This document shows positions 20,125-31,696 of a DNA stretch of 64,000 bases, piece after piece. The stretch covers positions 429,636 to 493,635 of the forward strand of contig UEHQ01000009.1 of NCBI GenBank assembly GCA_900489925.1. The letters run 5' to 3'. The position numbers and the translations under genes were made by a program. Under the pieces are notes generated by a model. The model was given only the letters and a program-made list of their open reading frames with translations. It searched no databases and was not told where the DNA came from. Source of the stretch: Hyphomicrobiales bacterium. GTDB taxonomy: Bacteria > Pseudomonadota > Alphaproteobacteria > Rhizobiales > Rhizobiaceae. Numbering within the stretch: position 1 is the first letter of the stretch; each line of letters starts with the position of its first letter.

Positions 20125-21345
20125 TTGAACGAGACGCCAAAACCGAATTCCTTCCGTTCCGGCCCCGATGAAGATGGCCGTTTCGGCATCTACGGCGGCC
20201 GCTTCGTCGCCGAAACGCTGATGCCCCTGATCCTGGATCTCCAGGCCGAGTGGGACAAGGCGAAGAACGATCCGGAATTCCAGGCGGAATTGAAGCATCT
20301 CGGCGCCCATTACATCGGCCGCCCGAGCCCGCTCTATTTCGCTGAACGCCTGACGGCGGAACTCGGCGGCGCGAAGATCTACTTCAAGCGCGAAGAGCTC
20401 AACCACACCGGTTCGCACAAGATCAACAACTGCATCGGCCAGATTTTGCTCGCCAAGCGCATGGGCAAGACCCGCATCATCGCGGAAACAGGTGCCGGCC
20501 AGCATGGCGTTGCCTCCGCAACGGTTGCCGCCCGCTTCGGCCTGCCTTGCGTTGTCTATATGGGCGCAACCGACGTCGAACGTCAGGCCCCGAACGTTTT
20601 CCGCATGAAGCTTCTCGGCGCCGAAGTGAAGCCGGTAACGGCTGGCCACGGTACGCTCAAGGACGCGATGAATGAGGCATTGCGCGATTGGGTCACCAAC
20701 GTCGATGACACCTACTACCTGATCGGCACCGCTGCCGGCCCGCATCCCTATCCTGAGATGGTCCGCGACTTCCAGGCCGTTATCGGCGCCGAAGCCAAAG
20801 AGCAGATGCTCGAAGCTGAAGGCCGCCTGCCTGATCTCGTCGTCGCAGCCGTTGGCGGCGGCTCGAATGCTATCGGCATCTTCCACTCGTTCCTGGACGA
20901 TGCCAGCGTCAAGATCGTTGGCGTCGAAGCCGGCGGCAAGGGCCTGCAGGGCGACGAGCACTGCGCATCGATCACCGCTGGTTCGCCTGGCGTTCTCCAC
21001 GGCAACCGGACCTATCTGCTGCAGGATAGCGATGGCCAGATCAAGGAAGGCCACTCGATCTCGGCCGGCCTCGACTATCCCGGCATCGGCCCCGAGCATT
21101 CCTACCTGAACGATATCGGTCGCGTTGAATACGTCCCGATCATGGACCATGAGGCGCTGGAAGCTTTCCAGACGCTGACGCGCCTCGAAGGCATCATCCC
21201 GGCACTGGAGCCGTCGCATGCGCTGGCGGAAGTCATCAAGCGCGCACCGAAGATGGGCAAGGATGAAATCATCCTGATGAACCTCTCCGGCCGTGGCGAC
21301 AAGGACATCTTCACTGTCGGCAAGATTCTGGGAATGGGTGCATAA
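20125..21345 (+). CDS. trpB: Tryptophan synthase beta chain TrpB
   Basis: PLP enzyme that condenses indole with serine to tryptophan, in an alpha2beta2 complex with TrpA. It is 406 aa. The PLP lysine is Lys99 in [10 protein letters not shown]; the substrate loop [10 protein letters not shown] and the PLP-phosphate loop GGGSNAIG are present. I use TTG at 20125: the AGGGAG ribosome-binding site at 20113-20118 is six bases away, whereas TTG at 20119 would touch it. The stop lies three bases before trpA. Confidence 0.96.
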   Translation: MNETPKPNSFRSGPDEDGRFGIYGGRFVAETLMPLILDLQAEWDKAKNDPEFQAELKHLGAHYIGRPSPLYFAERLTAELGGAKIYFKREELNHTGSHKINNCIGQILLAKRMGKTRIIAETGAGQHGVASATVAARFGLPCVVYMGATDVERQAPNVFRMKLLGAEVKPVTAGHGTLKDAMNEALRDWVTNVDDTYYLIGTAAGPHPYPEMVRDFQAVIGAEAKEQMLEAEGRLPDLVVAAVGGGSNAIGIFHSFLDDASVKIVGVEAGGKGLQGDEHCASITAGSPGVLHGNRTYLLQDSDGQIKEGHSISAGLDYPGIGPEHSYLNDIGRVEYVPIMDHEALEAFQTLTRLEGIIPALEPSHALAEVIKRAPKMGKDEIILMNLSGRGDKDIFTVGKILGMGA

Positions 21346-21348
21346 GTC

Positions 21349-22188
21349 ATGACCGCACGTATGGACAAACGATTTGCCGATCTGAAGGCCGAAGGCCGTC
21401 CGGCTCTGGTTACCTACTTCATGGGCGGTGATCCCGACTACGAAACATCGCTCGGTATCATGAAGGCGCTGCCGGAAGCCGGTTCCGATGTGATCGAGCT
21501 CGGCATGCCCTTCTCCGATCCGATGGCCGATGGCCCGGCGATCCAGATGGCCGGCCAGCGCGCGCTGAAGGCAGGGCAGACGCTGAAGAAGACGCTGCAG
21601 CTAGCAGCTGACTTCCGCAAGACCAACGATGCGACGCCGATCGTTCTGATGGGTTATTACAACCCGATCTACATCTACGGCGTCGAAAAGTTTCTCGATG
21701 ACGCGTTGGCAGCTGGCATCGACGGCCTGATCGTTGTCGATCTTCCGCCCGAGATGGATGACGAGCTCTGCATTCCCGCCATCCGCAAGGGCATCAACTT
21801 CATCCGTCTGGCGACGCCCACGACGGACGAAAAGCGTCTTCCGACCGTTCTGAAGAACACGTCGGGCTTCGTCTACTACGTCTCGATGAACGGTATTACC
21901 GGTTCGGCGTTGCCGGATCCGTCGCTGGTTTCTGGTGCCGTCGCGCGTATCAAACAGCATACAAACCTGCCCGTCTGCGTCGGCTTCGGCGTCAAGACGG
22001 CCGATCATGCGAAGGTCATCGGCGGTTCCGCTGATGGCGTCGTCGTCGGCACGGCAATCGTCAATCAGGTGGCGCTCAGCCTGACCAAGGACGGGAAGGC
22101 AACTGCCGATACCGTTCAGGCTGTCGCCACGCTCGTTCGCGGGCTGTCATCGGGAACACGTTCGGCGCGCCTTGTTGCTGCCGAATAG
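21349..22188 (+). CDS. trpA: Tryptophan synthase alpha chain TrpA
   Basis: Cleaves indole-3-glycerol phosphate to indole and glyceraldehyde-3-phosphate and channels the indole to TrpB. It is 279 aa with the barrel motifs [14 protein letters not shown], the catalytic Glu in [20 protein letters not shown], the Asp in [10 protein letters not shown], and the phosphate loop [12 protein letters not shown]. It is co-transcribed with trpB. Confidence 0.97.
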   Translation: MTARMDKRFADLKAEGRPALVTYFMGGDPDYETSLGIMKALPEAGSDVIELGMPFSDPMADGPAIQMAGQRALKAGQTLKKTLQLAADFRKTNDATPIVLMGYYNPIYIYGVEKFLDDALAAGIDGLIVVDLPPEMDDELCIPAIRKGINFIRLATPTTDEKRLPTVLKNTSGFVYYVSMNGITGSALPDPSLVSGAVARIKQHTNLPVCVGFGVKTADHAKVIGGSADGVVVGTAIVNQVALSLTKDGKATADTVQAVATLVRGLSSGTRSARLVAAE

Positions 22189-22227
22189 TTTTCCCACATT
22201 GGCAATAGTCAATTAGGAGTTTTCGAC

Positions 22228-23133
22228 TTGAACTGGATCACCAACTACGTTCGCCCCCGCATCAATTCCATGCTGGGCCGTCGCGAAGTGCCGGAGAACC
22301 TCTGGATCAAGTGCCCGGAAACGGGCGAAATGGTCTTCCACAAGGACCTGGAAAGCAACAAGTGGGTCATTCCGGCTTCCGGTTATCACATGAAGATGCC
22401 GGCAAAGGCGCGCCTTGCCGATCTTTTCGATGACGGCGCCTACGAAGCGCTGCCGCAGCCGAAAGTGGCGCAGGACCCGCTGAAGTTCCGTGACTCGAAG
22501 AAGTACACCGACCGTCTGCGCGATAGCCGCGTCAAGACCGACCAGGAAGACACGATCGTTGCCGGCGTAGGCAAGGTTCAGGGCCTGAAGCTCGTTGCGG
22601 TCGTGCACGAATTCAACTTCATGGGCGGCTCGCTTGGCATCGCCGCCGGCGAGGCCATCGTCAAGGCATTCGAGCGTGCGATTGCCGAGAAGTGCCCGCT
22701 GGTGATGTTCCCGGCGTCGGGCGGTGCCCGCATGCAGGAAGGCATACTGTCGCTGATGCAGCTGCCGCGCACGACAGTTGCCGTCGATATGCTCAAGGAA
22801 GCCGGCCAGCCGTATATCGTGGTGCTGACCAATCCGACGACCGGTGGCGTCACCGCGTCTTATGCAATGCTGGGCGACCTGCATCTTGCCGAGCCTGGCG
22901 CTGAAATCTGCTTCGCCGGCAAGCGCGTCATCGAGCAGACGATCCGCGAAAAGCTGCCGGAAGGCTTCCAGACCTCGGAATACCTGCTGGAGCACGGCAT
23001 GGTCGACATGGTTGTCAAGCGTCACGACATTCCCGACACGCTGGCACGCGTCCTGAAGATCCTGACCAAGAAGCCGGCGGCAAATCTCTCCAAGGAAAGC
23101 AGCGGATCGCTTGCGATTGCCGCAAGCGCCTGA
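22228..23133 (+). CDS. accD: Acetyl-CoA carboxylase carboxyltransferase beta subunit AccD
   Basis: Beta half of the carboxyltransferase that forms malonyl-CoA for fatty acid synthesis. It is 301 aa, starting with TTG at 22228 behind an AGGAG site. The crotonase-like core has the [17 protein letters not shown] and [16 protein letters not shown] segments. An oddity is the N-terminal zinc ribbon: where E. coli AccD has four Cys in two CPxC knuckles, this protein has CPET and IPAS, leaving one Cys. The same loss occurs, to my knowledge, in other rhizobial AccD proteins. It sits between trpA and folC, a common bacterial arrangement. Confidence 0.95.
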   Translation: MNWITNYVRPRINSMLGRREVPENLWIKCPETGEMVFHKDLESNKWVIPASGYHMKMPAKARLADLFDDGAYEALPQPKVAQDPLKFRDSKKYTDRLRDSRVKTDQEDTIVAGVGKVQGLKLVAVVHEFNFMGGSLGIAAGEAIVKAFERAIAEKCPLVMFPASGGARMQEGILSLMQLPRTTVAVDMLKEAGQPYIVVLTNPTTGGVTASYAMLGDLHLAEPGAEICFAGKRVIEQTIREKLPEGFQTSEYLLEHGMVDMVVKRHDIPDTLARVLKILTKKPAANLSKESSGSLAIAASA

Positions 23134-23160
23134 CCGCGTCAATCACAGGCGGGTTGAGCA

Positions 23161-24513
23161 ATGATACCCAGAGGCCAAACCGCAGTGAGCGAAGCAGCGC
23201 AGGAGATCGACAAGCTCATGGGATTGCATCCCAAGGGCTTCGATCTGTCGCTCGATCGCATTACGCGTCTTCTCGCGGTTCTCGGCGATCCGCAGACGAA
23301 GCTTCCGCCGGTCATCCACGTTGCCGGCACCAATGGCAAAGGGTCTGTCACGGCCTTTTGCCGCGCCTTGCTTGAGGCAGGCGGCTACAGCGCCCACGTC
23401 CACACATCGCCGCATCTGGTCAATTGGCATGAACGCTACCGCATCGGCGTGAAGGGTGGCCGCGGCCAGCTGGTTGACGACGCTGTGTTTGCCGACGCCT
23501 TGCGCCGCGTTGCCGCCGCCAATGATGGACAGAAGATCACGGTCTTCGAAATCCTGACGGCCGTTACCTTCCTTCTCTTCTCGGAACAGCCGGCCGATGC
23601 CGCGATCATCGAAGTCGGCCTCGGCGGTCGTTTCGACGCCACAAACGTCATCGCCGACCCCGCTGTTTCTGTCATCATGCCGATCTCGCTCGATCATCAG
23701 CCCTATCTTGGCGATCGCGTTGAACTGATCGCTGCAGAGAAGGCAGGCATCATGAAGCGCGGATGCCCTGTTGTCATCGGCAAGCAGGAATATGACGCCG
23801 CCCTCGATGTCCTGATGTCGACGGCAGAAAGGCTGAACTGCCCGACGGCCGCCTTCGGCCAGGACTACATGGCGCATGAGGAATACGGCCGGCTCGTCTA
23901 CCAGGACGAATTCGGTCTGGCGGATTTGCCGCTGCCGCGGCTTCCCGGTCGCCACCAATACGCCAATGCCGCGGCCGCGATCCGCGCCGTAAAGGCGGCG
24001 GGCTTCGCCGTCACAGAAGCGATGATGGAAAAGGCGATGAGCTCGGTCGAATGGCCGGGTCGACTGCAGCGGCTAAGCGACGGCAATCTGATGGCCAGTG
24101 CGCCGCCACGGGCAGAGATCTGGGTCGATGGCGGCCACAATCCGGGTGCGGGCGAAGTCATCGCGGAAGCCATGGCCAATTTCGAGGAGAAGCAGCCGCG
24201 GCCGCTCTTCCTGATTATCGGAATGATCAACACCAAGGATCCGGTCGGCTATTTCAATGCCTTCAAGGGACTGGCCGAGAAGGTCTATTGCGTACCGATC
24301 CGCGGCAGCGACGCGATGATCGATCCCGTCATTCTCGCGAACGCTGCGTATGATGCCGGGCTCGTTGCCGAGCCGATGTCGACGGTCAGCGACGCGCTAG
24401 AAGCAATCCGCGAGAGCGCCGTCGAACAGGAACACCCGCCGCGAATTCTGATTGGCGGATCGCTTTATCTTGTTGGCGATGTCCTTGCCGATAACGGTAC
24501 CCCTCCAAAATGA
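23161..24513 (+). CDS. folC: Bifunctional folylpolyglutamate / dihydrofolate synthase FolC
   Basis: ATP-dependent ligase that adds glutamate to dihydropteroate and to folates. It is 450 aa with the Mur-ligase fold: P-loop VIHVAGTNGKGSVTAF, then the EVGLGGRFDATNV signature, the central ISLDHQPYLGD segment, and the C-terminal DGGHNPGAGEV motif. ATG at 23161 is used; a GTG at 23185 is an alternative. The stop codon abuts a strong bidirectional terminator shared with trxA. Confidence 0.95.
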   Translation: MIPRGQTAVSEAAQEIDKLMGLHPKGFDLSLDRITRLLAVLGDPQTKLPPVIHVAGTNGKGSVTAFCRALLEAGGYSAHVHTSPHLVNWHERYRIGVKGGRGQLVDDAVFADALRRVAAANDGQKITVFEILTAVTFLLFSEQPADAAIIEVGLGGRFDATNVIADPAVSVIMPISLDHQPYLGDRVELIAAEKAGIMKRGCPVVIGKQEYDAALDVLMSTAERLNCPTAAFGQDYMAHEEYGRLVYQDEFGLADLPLPRLPGRHQYANAAAAIRAVKAAGFAVTEAMMEKAMSSVEWPGRLQRLSDGNLMASAPPRAEIWVDGGHNPGAGEVIAEAMANFEEKQPRPLFLIIGMINTKDPVGYFNAFKGLAEKVYCVPIRGSDAMIDPVILANAAYDAGLVAEPMSTVSDALEAIRESAVEQEHPPRILIGGSLYLVGDVLADNGTPPK

Positions 24514-24542
24514 AAAAAGCCCGGTCGAAACCGGGCTTTTTT
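24513..24542. terminator. Bidirectional rho-independent terminator (folC / trxA)
   Basis: Six A, then GCCCGG (24519-24524), a six-base loop, CCGGGC (24531-24536), then six T. It serves folC on the plus strand and trxA on the minus strand. Confidence 0.95.
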
Positions 24543-24560
24543 CATTGATGTCGTGACGAA

Positions 24561-24881
24561 TTAAGCGGCGCTCGAGATCCAGCTCGAAAGAGCGGTCTTC
24601 GGGGCAGCGCCAACCTTGATGTCAGCAACTTCGCCGGCCTTGAACATGGCAAGCGTCGGAATCGAGCGAACGCCAAACTGAGCGGCAAGCTCCGGATTCT
24701 CGTCGATGTTGAGCTTGGCGACCTTCACCTTGCCCTGAAACTCGACGGCGAGTTCTTCGAGGCTCGGAGCGATCATCTTGCACGGGCCGCACCATTCAGC
24801 CCAGAAATCGACGACGACGGGTTCTGCGGATTCCAGAACTTCAGCCTGGAAGTTGTTGATATCGACTTTCACGGTAGCCAT
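24561..24881 (-). CDS. trxA: Thioredoxin
   Basis: Small cytoplasmic dithiol reductant, 106 aa. The active site WCGPC is at residues 30-34, with the cis-Pro in SIPTLAMF and the buried Asp in [12 protein letters not shown] at 24881 gives the standard N-terminus [11 protein letters not shown]. It shares a terminator with convergent folC and lies downstream of addA with 73 bases between them; co-transcription with addBA is possible but a separate promoter is likely. Confidence 0.96.
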   Translation of the reverse strand: MATVKVDINNFQAEVLESAEPVVVDFWAEWCGPCKMIAPSLEELAVEFQGKVKVAKLNIDENPELAAQFGVRSIPTLAMFKAGEVADIKVGAAPKTALSSWISSAA

Positions 24882-24954
24882 AGGCTGCTCCTTTAAGGAT
24901 TTCCTGTTGAAGCACATGTGAGGGTGCGCGGACGGGATTTCAATGTCCGGTATT

Positions 24955-27900
24955 TCACTTTGTCTTGAGCTGTGCAAGCGCCAATGCCAGCGCGCCCGGC
25001 GTCAGCGTGTGGACGGAGCCGTTCTCGGTGTAGACGAGCACGCAATCGATGCGCTTGCCGGGATAGAGCGGCGTAAGGATACTGCGATAGATCGCCAACT
25101 GCGCCCGATGCGCGAAGGGAATGGCATCGGCCGTTGGCGGCGGGACGCGATTGGTCTTGTAGTCGAGGATGATCACTCGATCCTCGAGCACGGCCAGTCG
25201 GTCCACACGACCGGAAACGGCATAGTCGCGGTCGTCCAGCGACAGCGTGCCCATGATCGAGACTTCCGCCTGCGCATGCGCCGCAAACACGGGTCCCAGG
25301 TCCGGCTCACCCAATAGTTTCAGAACCGAATCGACCAGCTGCCGGCGTTCGGCCTCGGGCCAGAAGCGTGCCGCGCGTTCGGTGTAGCGTGTTGCCGCGT
25401 CCTCTCGTTCGTCGCCAGCGATCTCCGGCAGCATCTGCAACATGCGGTGAAGCAGGCGGCCCTTCTGCAGTGCGCGGTCGGATTTCGGCTTCTCGCTGAA
25501 GAGCGGCGAGGTCACCAGCAGGTCGTCGGCCTCTTCATCGATGATCGTTCCGGCTCCGGAAGGGCTCAGCGGGCGCGGCAACTGCCTTTGCGGCGGCAGC
25601 GGGCGGCTGAGATCGATCGGTAGTGCGTCGCCCTTCGCAACATGGCCGACCTGATCGGCACGCTCGAAGGTTCGTTCGACCCGTGGCACGCGCCATTTGA
25701 TCCCCTGCCAGTCGCCGTCCGGTCCGGTGAATGTTGCCGCGGCGACATGGGGGTGGTCGCTCGCCATCGCGGCCGAGATCATGGCATGCCAGGTGTCGGT
25801 GTTCGCACGAACGCCACGATAGCCGCACACGACCAGCCTGTCGGCCGCTCGTGTCATCGCCACATAAAGCAAGCGGCGATATTCCTCTTCCGCCAACACC
25901 TGGATGCGCGTGGCATCGGCCTGCGTCAACGAATTGCCGAGATCGCCGAGCGGCACCCAGACGGGTATTGGCGGGGCATCGCCACGCTGCTTGAGCAGGC
26001 GAAGTTTCGGCATATGGCTGGGGGTAAAGGCCTTCGAACCGCCGTCGACCAGGAAGACGATCGGCGCTTCGAGGCCCTTGGAGGCGTGCACCGTCATGAT
26101 CCGCACTTCGTTGCGGCCTTTGTCCTGCTCGCGCTTTACCTCAGGCGCTTCCAACTCGAGTGTCGAGATGAAGGATTGCAACCCCGGCAAGCCGGATGTC
26201 TCGTGATCGAGCGTGAAGGTCAGGAATTCGTCGAGAATATCGCTGACCTCGGTGCCGAGCCGGCCAAGAAACTGGCGCCGCCCCCCATGGCTGCCCAGCA
26301 CACGGGCGTAGAAATCGTGGACGGAGAGACTTTTCGATTCGGCGAGGAACAGCTTCAGCCGGGTAACGGCAGCGCCGAGGCGTTCATTGCCATCGGCAGC
26401 GAAGGTTTCCATATGGCGCCAGACGCTCTCGACATCGCCGCGAAGGGCCGCAACCGCAAAGATGTCGTCCTCCGTCAGATCGAGCAGCGGGCTTTTCATC
26501 AGCGCGGCGAGCGAGAGGTCGTCTTCCGGCAAGAGCAGGAAGCGGCCGAGCGCCATCAGATCCTGGATAGCGATGTGGCTGGTTAGGCGCAGACGGTCGG
26601 CACCCGCCACCGGAATATTGTCCCGGCGCTTGAGCGCCCGCGTTAGCGCGTTGACGAAGGAGTCGCGCTTGCGCACGAGGACGAGGATATCCCCGGCCTC
26701 GATAACACGCTCCTTGCCTTTCTCCACGATCGTTTCCTTGCCGACCAAGCCATCGATCACATGCGCCATGCGCCGAGCAAGGATCGCCGCGGGCGCGCTC
26801 TCCGGGGTCGAATCAAACGGTGCCGTCCAATCCTCCTCCTTGATCGAGACCTCGGGCGCAATCATCTCCCAGAGATCGACGGCACCGGGATGGCCGATGC
26901 GGTTGGAGCGATGGATGACCGGTTCGCCGGCCGCACTCAGGCCGCGCGCATTGTCGGCCGGTCCGAAGATATGGTCGACTGCAGCCAAGACGTCGGAGGT
27001 CGAACGGAACGACAGGGGCAGCCGGACCGATGAAAAGGCGAGGCCGCTTTGAGAAACACGATGCCGGGTGCGCTGGCTCTCCTCGGAGAAGCGTTCGGGG
27101 CGCGCACCCTGGAATGAATAGATGGATTGCTTTTCGTCGCCCACCGCAAACAGGGTACGAACGACATTGCGCGCGCTATCGCCGGAGAAGAAGTCTTCCG
27201 CGAGCGACTGGATGACGCTCCACTGGATGGGGCTGGTATCCTGCGCCTCGTCGACAAGGATATGGTCGATACCCTGGTCGAGCTTGTAGTGAATCCACGG
27301 ACCGACATCGCTCTTGGTCAGCAGGTCGGCGGTCCGGGTGATCAAGTCCTCGAAATCGAGCTGGCTTCGTTGTTTCTTGAGATCTTCGTAGTCTCGGTTC
27401 AGCCGCTCCGCGAGCACCAGCGCAGCATGGGTGGCGGTGTACATTCGCGCGATTTTCAACCGGTCGCGGCAGGAAACCACATGCGCGCGTGCGGTCGCGA
27501 CGGCATCTGCCAGTTCCGGCGCTTCACTGACCATCGCCTTGACGACGAATTGCGAATCCGACTTAGGATCGCCCTTGGCCGTCAGGAAAATCTTGTCCAG
27601 TAACGGAATGCGCCGCGCGGCATTCAACTCTCGTGCCACGGCCTTGAGGCTGGCCGCGACATCTTGCGCCTTGGCACCGCCCTTCTGCTCCGCAAGCGCG
27701 AGATAGCGCTCAAGCGTACCGCCGGAAAGGCCGGGCAGCGGCCAGTACTCTTCAGCGATCCCGGCTTCGGTGTCGTCGCCGGAAAGGCCAAGCTGCGTCC
27801 GAAGCACGTGGTCGAGGCCACCATTGTGTGCCGCTGCGAGCGTGAAGCTCCGGATAGCGTTACGATTGGCAACAATCTCTTCCAAGAGCCGTTCAAGTCC

Positions 27901-28506
27901 CGATTCATCGCCGAGGTTGAGCACATAGGAAAATGCCTCCGCCAGTGCCGGATCCTCTTCCGGCGTTGTTGCGGTTAGCAGCGATCGGCGAGCATCGGAA
28001 AGCAGGGTTGCGGCCGCCCGATCGTCAAGCACGGAGAAATGGCCGGCGACGTTTGCTTCCAGTGGAAACTGATGCAGCAACGCTTCGCAAAACGCGTGAA
28101 TAGTCTGGATCTTCAGACCGCCCGGCGTTTCCAGCGCCTTGGCAAACAGGCGCCGCGCTTCAGCGAGCTTGATTAGGTCAGGCGTCTTGCCCTCGATCTG
28201 CGCGATACGGTGGCTGAGATCATCATTCGAAAGCACGGCCCATTCCGCCAGTCGGTCGAAGACCCGGTTCGACATCTCAGAGGCTGCGGCCTTCGTGTAT
28301 GTGAGGCAAAGAATTGCCGAAGGGCGCGCGCCTGCAAGCAGCAGGCGGATGACGCGCTGCGTCAGCACATGTGTCTTGCCGGAGCCTGCGTTGGCCGAAA
28401 CCCAGGCAGAACGCTGCGGATCCGAAGCGATCGATTGCTGGATCGTCGTCCAGCTCGTCCAGGCGACAGGATCATCGCCTTCTGGCAGCAGGGGTTCATC
28501 ATTCAT
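24955..28506 (-). CDS. addA: Double-strand break repair helicase-nuclease AddA
   Basis: Large subunit of the AddAB complex that resects double-strand ends before RecA loading. It is 1183 aa from ATG at 28506, overlapping the addB stop by 8 bases. The UvrD-type helicase domain begins with Walker [13 protein letters not shown] (residues 37-48); [27 protein letters not shown] and [14 protein letters not shown] are the next helicase motifs. The C-terminal RecB-like nuclease has DYK at residues 1115-1117 (VIILDYKTN). An upstream in-frame start would add unconserved residues. Confidence 0.95.
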   Translation of the reverse strand: MNDEPLLPEGDDPVAWTSWTTIQQSIASDPQRSAWVSANAGSGKTHVLTQRVIRLLLAGARPSAILCLTYTKAAASEMSNRVFDRLAEWAVLSNDDLSHRIAQIEGKTPDLIKLAEARRLFAKALETPGGLKIQTIHAFCEALLHQFPLEANVAGHFSVLDDRAAATLLSDARRSLLTATTPEEDPALAEAFSYVLNLGDESGLERLLEEIVANRNAIRSFTLAAAHNGGLDHVLRTQLGLSGDDTEAGIAEEYWPLPGLSGGTLERYLALAEQKGGAKAQDVAASLKAVARELNAARRIPLLDKIFLTAKGDPKSDSQFVVKAMVSEAPELADAVATARAHVVSCRDRLKIARMYTATHAALVLAERLNRDYEDLKKQRSQLDFEDLITRTADLLTKSDVGPWIHYKLDQGIDHILVDEAQDTSPIQWSVIQSLAEDFFSGDSARNVVRTLFAVGDEKQSIYSFQGARPERFSEESQRTRHRVSQSGLAFSSVRLPLSFRSTSDVLAAVDHIFGPADNARGLSAAGEPVIHRSNRIGHPGAVDLWEMIAPEVSIKEEDWTAPFDSTPESAPAAILARRMAHVIDGLVGKETIVEKGKERVIEAGDILVLVRKRDSFVNALTRALKRRDNIPVAGADRLRLTSHIAIQDLMALGRFLLLPEDDLSLAALMKSPLLDLTEDDIFAVAALRGDVESVWRHMETFAADGNERLGAAVTRLKLFLAESKSLSVHDFYARVLGSHGGRRQFLGRLGTEVSDILDEFLTFTLDHETSGLPGLQSFISTLELEAPEVKREQDKGRNEVRIMTVHASKGLEAPIVFLVDGGSKAFTPSHMPKLRLLKQRGDAPPIPVWVPLGDLGNSLTQADATRIQVLAEEEYRRLLYVAMTRAADRLVVCGYRGVRANTDTWHAMISAAMASDHPHVAAATFTGPDGDWQGIKWRVPRVERTFERADQVGHVAKGDALPIDLSRPLPPQRQLPRPLSPSGAGTIIDEEADDLLVTSPLFSEKPKSDRALQKGRLLHRMLQMLPEIAGDEREDAATRYTERAARFWPEAERRQLVDSVLKLLGEPDLGPVFAAHAQAEVSIMGTLSLDDRDYAVSGRVDRLAVLEDRVIILDYKTNRVPPPTADAIPFAHRAQLAIYRSILTPLYPGKRIDCVLVYTENGSVHTLTPGALALALAQLKTK

Positions 28507-31500
28507 CGCCGCTAACCTCGTCGCTTTCCGCCGTCGACCACTCGGAGACACGTGCAAGGTGATCGTAGTCGCCGCCGAATTCGAATTGCTGGGCGGGAAT
28601 GAGCCGCGAGGTAAAGCCTTTCTCGCCGGATTGCAGCAGAGAAACGAACTTTACCAGTTGATCGATCGAATCGGCAGCGAGATCGATAGCCGATTTCGGC
28701 TTGTCGCTCCTCGTGGAGAATTCGTTGTTGACGGTGTCGACCTGGAACCGGCTTCCGGGTCGCAGTCGCACATAAAGAAGATCCTGCGGCACGAGGCTCC
28801 CGGCGTCGCGGAAGGCGCCAGCTTTCATCGCTGCCGCCTCAAGCGCCAGCTGCGGATCAAGGAGAGCCCGCGCTTGCGCAGGCGAGGGATTGAAGCCGGT
28901 CTTGTAGTCGATGATGTCGGCTGCGTTTGGCCCCGTCACATCGATGCGATCGGCAACGCCGCTGAGGCGAATGTCGATCGGTTCGAGCTCGATCCCGCCG
29001 CGCACTTCCGTCAGTGTTTTTCTGATGCCGGGCCGTCTTTCGGCTTCCCACACAAGGAAAGAACGGGCGACTTCCCGGAAGCGTGGCCGCCAGACGGCAT
29101 CGATGTGCGGCGGCAGCTGCTCCATGTCGAACAGTTCCGTGAGAATACGCTCCATCGCCGCGATCGCGTCCGGCGTCCCGGCGATATTGCCCTCGCGAAT
29201 GAAGCGGTCAATGATCTTGTGATAGAGCGTGCCGCGCTCGGCAGCGCCTGGATCGCGGTTAAACGGATCCACAGGATCAAGGCGAAGCACGCGCCGCGCA
29301 TAAATCGAATAGGGATCGCGCCGCAGCCGGCCAACTTCACTGAACGAGTAGGATTTTGGTTGCATCTCGCGCGGCGGGGTGGGACTCGGACGCTGGGCTG
29401 GCGCTTGGCGATCTCCTTGATCGAGGAGATTGGCCCAGTGCACGAAGTGCTCGCCGCGCGCTCTAATCTCCGCCTCAAACCCCTTGCCGCCGAAAGCCAG
29501 GAGCCGCTGCAGCCAGCGGGACGCAACCGTCGGCGTTGAGCCCTGCCGCAACGCGCGTGAATAGACGAGATGGCGCGTCCCGTTGGCCATTTCGAAGTCG
29601 TGTGCCAGCTGGCCGATCCTGCGTTCGGGTGGCTCCAGGCCGATCTCCGTCTTCATCGATCGGGAGATGAACGGATTGTTGGCGGTCTGCCCCGGCCAAG
29701 AGCCTTCGTTCAGGCCGCCGAGGATCAGGGTATCGACACTTTGCAGACGTGCTTCCAGCGTTCCGAAAATGAAGAGCCGCGGATGGCTGAGCGCGCGCGG
29801 CTTCACCGCTTGGCCAGCCGTCAGTGCGGCCATGATGTCGATCCATTGCGGCCCGTCGGCCTCGATCTGACCTTCGGTCTCGATGACTTCGCCAAGCAAC
29901 TTTGCCAATGTGTCGCCGGCTTCGCCCGACCAAAGGCCCGAGAGATCGCCCCGTTCGTCGCGGGCAATGGCCTCGATGGCCCGGCCGGTTCGCTGTGCCC
30001 ACTCGGAAGGCGGAAAGCTCGTCGTCAGGCCGCGATCGCCGGGCCCGCGGCGGAACAATGCAGCGGCAAGCGGCTCCACTGCGCTGGCTATGCGACGGGC
30101 AAGGTCGCGAGCCTTTTCATGAGCATCAAGGGGCAGGGCCTTGCGCCAGTTCGGTGCATGCCGGTCCAGCGATTGTTCCGATAGCTGATGATCGAGCAAC
30201 GGTTCGAGCGCGCTGACGTCGACCTCGGCCACGCCGCCGCGCAATGCCAGGAGCTCAAGAGCTGCCACGGCTTCGCCAAGTGTTTCGCGATCCAGGCCAA
30301 AGCGTGCCAAGGGATGCTTGAGCAAGCCGACGATCGCAACCGGATCGCCAGGCCGCAACGTTGCCTCAAGAAGCAACTGCAACAACGCTCCCTGGGGCGT
30401 GGCTGCAAGCGGTGTGCCTGCGGAATCATCGGCAAGAATGCCGAAACGCGACAAGTCCGCCATCACGCGCCGGGCGAGATTGCGGTCCGGAGTGATCAAA
30501 GCCGCTCGACTTTCGCCGTTCATCCCCGGTTGCTCCAGCGCCAGACGAAGCGCGATGGCGATGGCAGTTGCCTCCTCGCGTTCGTTTCCCGCCTCGATCA
30601 GGGATACGTCGCCAAAGGCATCGGACAGCGCGCCTTGCGGCAGGGTTTCCTTCCAGGCACCCCAATCACTTGTCGCCTCAGCCGGCGAAAGGGCGTGAGA
30701 TAGAATCTCCGCACGCCGCCTGAGCATAGGGGGTGCTTCCGCGACCACGGCAACGTCTTCGCGCGTCAACTGAAGGCGCTTTAGAAGCAGGGAGAGACCA
30801 TATTGCGAATGACTTCGGCTTGCTCCGTCCGTAGGCTGGCCCGCCGTTCCCTCGGGCGCGACCATGCGCCAATGCTCTTCGGGCATTCCGACATCAAGTC
30901 CAGGCAGGACGATGACGCCCTCCGGACGGTTTGCCACCGCTGCGATAAGATCGGCCGTTGCTGGCACTGAGCCGGTCGAGCCGGCAATGATAATCGGCCC
31001 TGTCGGCTGCATCGTTGCAATCCGGTTTGCCTCGGCACGCAGAATGGCGTTGCGATGACGCGCCGGCGAAGACCTGCCAAGCTCATTCAACCGTTCCGGC
31101 CAGAAAGCGCTGGCAATTTGCAGGAATTCTGCCGTCAGCTGCCACCAAAGGGCATGATCCTTGGCGGTCAGTCGGCCAAGTTCGCTCCAGTCGCGGTCTT
31201 CCGTCTCGATGGAATCGATCAGCTCGGCAAGATTGCGCGCCAGCCAGATCGCATCCGCGGGACTTGCCGGTGCGATAAGGGGCGAATCGGAATGAATGCT
31301 GCGCACGATCTCCGGAAGCTTGTTGCGCCAGGCAAGGATCAGCCGAGCCAGTTCCAGCAGACGCGCCGTATTGGAGAGTGGCTGTGCGAGGTCAAGCGTT
31401 GCCGGCAGCGCCTCGTCGAAATAGCCGTTGTCGTCATCGGTTTCGCCAAGCGGTCGGATCACCGGCAGGATAGCTGCTTGACCGCCGAGCAGATCGACGA

Positions 31501-31693
31501 ACTCCGAACGCAGCACGCGCGCCGCACGTCGCGTTGGCAGATAGATCGTAACCTTGGACAACGACAATGGATCGGCAGGGTCGTGCCGAAAGGATGGAGT
31601 GAGGTGTCCAGCACAAAGCGACTGAGCAAGGGTAGCGAGAAACGGTAATCCTGCCGGAATCGTCAGTACTCTCGGCCGATGGCGCTCATTCAT
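28499..31693 (-). CDS. addB: Double-strand break repair protein AddB (alphaproteobacterial type)
   Basis: Second subunit of AddAB; 1064 aa. It has a degenerate N-terminal helicase-like region (VYI-type start TIYLPTRRAARVLRSEF, with no good Walker A motif), a central GGLNEGSWPG segment and a C-terminal PD-(D/E)XK nuclease with DYK at residues 929-931 (DIIDYKTGFNPS). Cysteines of the iron-sulphur clamp of Bacillus AddB are not seen: the usual CPF segment reads DPY (GRLRRDPYSIYARR). It follows the MurU-like gene by three bases, and its stop overlaps addA. Confidence 0.93.
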   Translation of the reverse strand: MNERHRPRVLTIPAGLPFLATLAQSLCAGHLTPSFRHDPADPLSLSKVTIYLPTRRAARVLRSEFVDLLGGQAAILPVIRPLGETDDDNGYFDEALPATLDLAQPLSNTARLLELARLILAWRNKLPEIVRSIHSDSPLIAPASPADAIWLARNLAELIDSIETEDRDWSELGRLTAKDHALWWQLTAEFLQIASAFWPERLNELGRSSPARHRNAILRAEANRIATMQPTGPIIIAGSTGSVPATADLIAAVANRPEGVIVLPGLDVGMPEEHWRMVAPEGTAGQPTDGASRSHSQYGLSLLLKRLQLTREDVAVVAEAPPMLRRRAEILSHALSPAEATSDWGAWKETLPQGALSDAFGDVSLIEAGNEREEATAIAIALRLALEQPGMNGESRAALITPDRNLARRVMADLSRFGILADDSAGTPLAATPQGALLQLLLEATLRPGDPVAIVGLLKHPLARFGLDRETLGEAVAALELLALRGGVAEVDVSALEPLLDHQLSEQSLDRHAPNWRKALPLDAHEKARDLARRIASAVEPLAAALFRRGPGDRGLTTSFPPSEWAQRTGRAIEAIARDERGDLSGLWSGEAGDTLAKLLGEVIETEGQIEADGPQWIDIMAALTAGQAVKPRALSHPRLFIFGTLEARLQSVDTLILGGLNEGSWPGQTANNPFISRSMKTEIGLEPPERRIGQLAHDFEMANGTRHLVYSRALRQGSTPTVASRWLQRLLAFGGKGFEAEIRARGEHFVHWANLLDQGDRQAPAQRPSPTPPREMQPKSYSFSEVGRLRRDPYSIYARRVLRLDPVDPFNRDPGAAERGTLYHKIIDRFIREGNIAGTPDAIAAMERILTELFDMEQLPPHIDAVWRPRFREVARSFLVWEAERRPGIRKTLTEVRGGIELEPIDIRLSGVADRIDVTGPNAADIIDYKTGFNPSPAQARALLDPQLALEAAAMKAGAFRDAGSLVPQDLLYVRLRPGSRFQVDTVNNEFSTRSDKPKSAIDLAADSIDQLVKFVSLLQSGEKGFTSRLIPAQQFEFGGDYDHLARVSEWSTAESDEVSGDE

Positions 31694-31696
31694 GCG

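Noticed and set aside
19936..21219. 427-codon frame on the minus strand opposite trpB
   Set aside because: Shadow of trpB with no domain similarity.
25642..26586. 314-codon frame on the plus strand within addA
   Set aside because: Antisense to the helicase domain of addA and without a ribosome-binding site.
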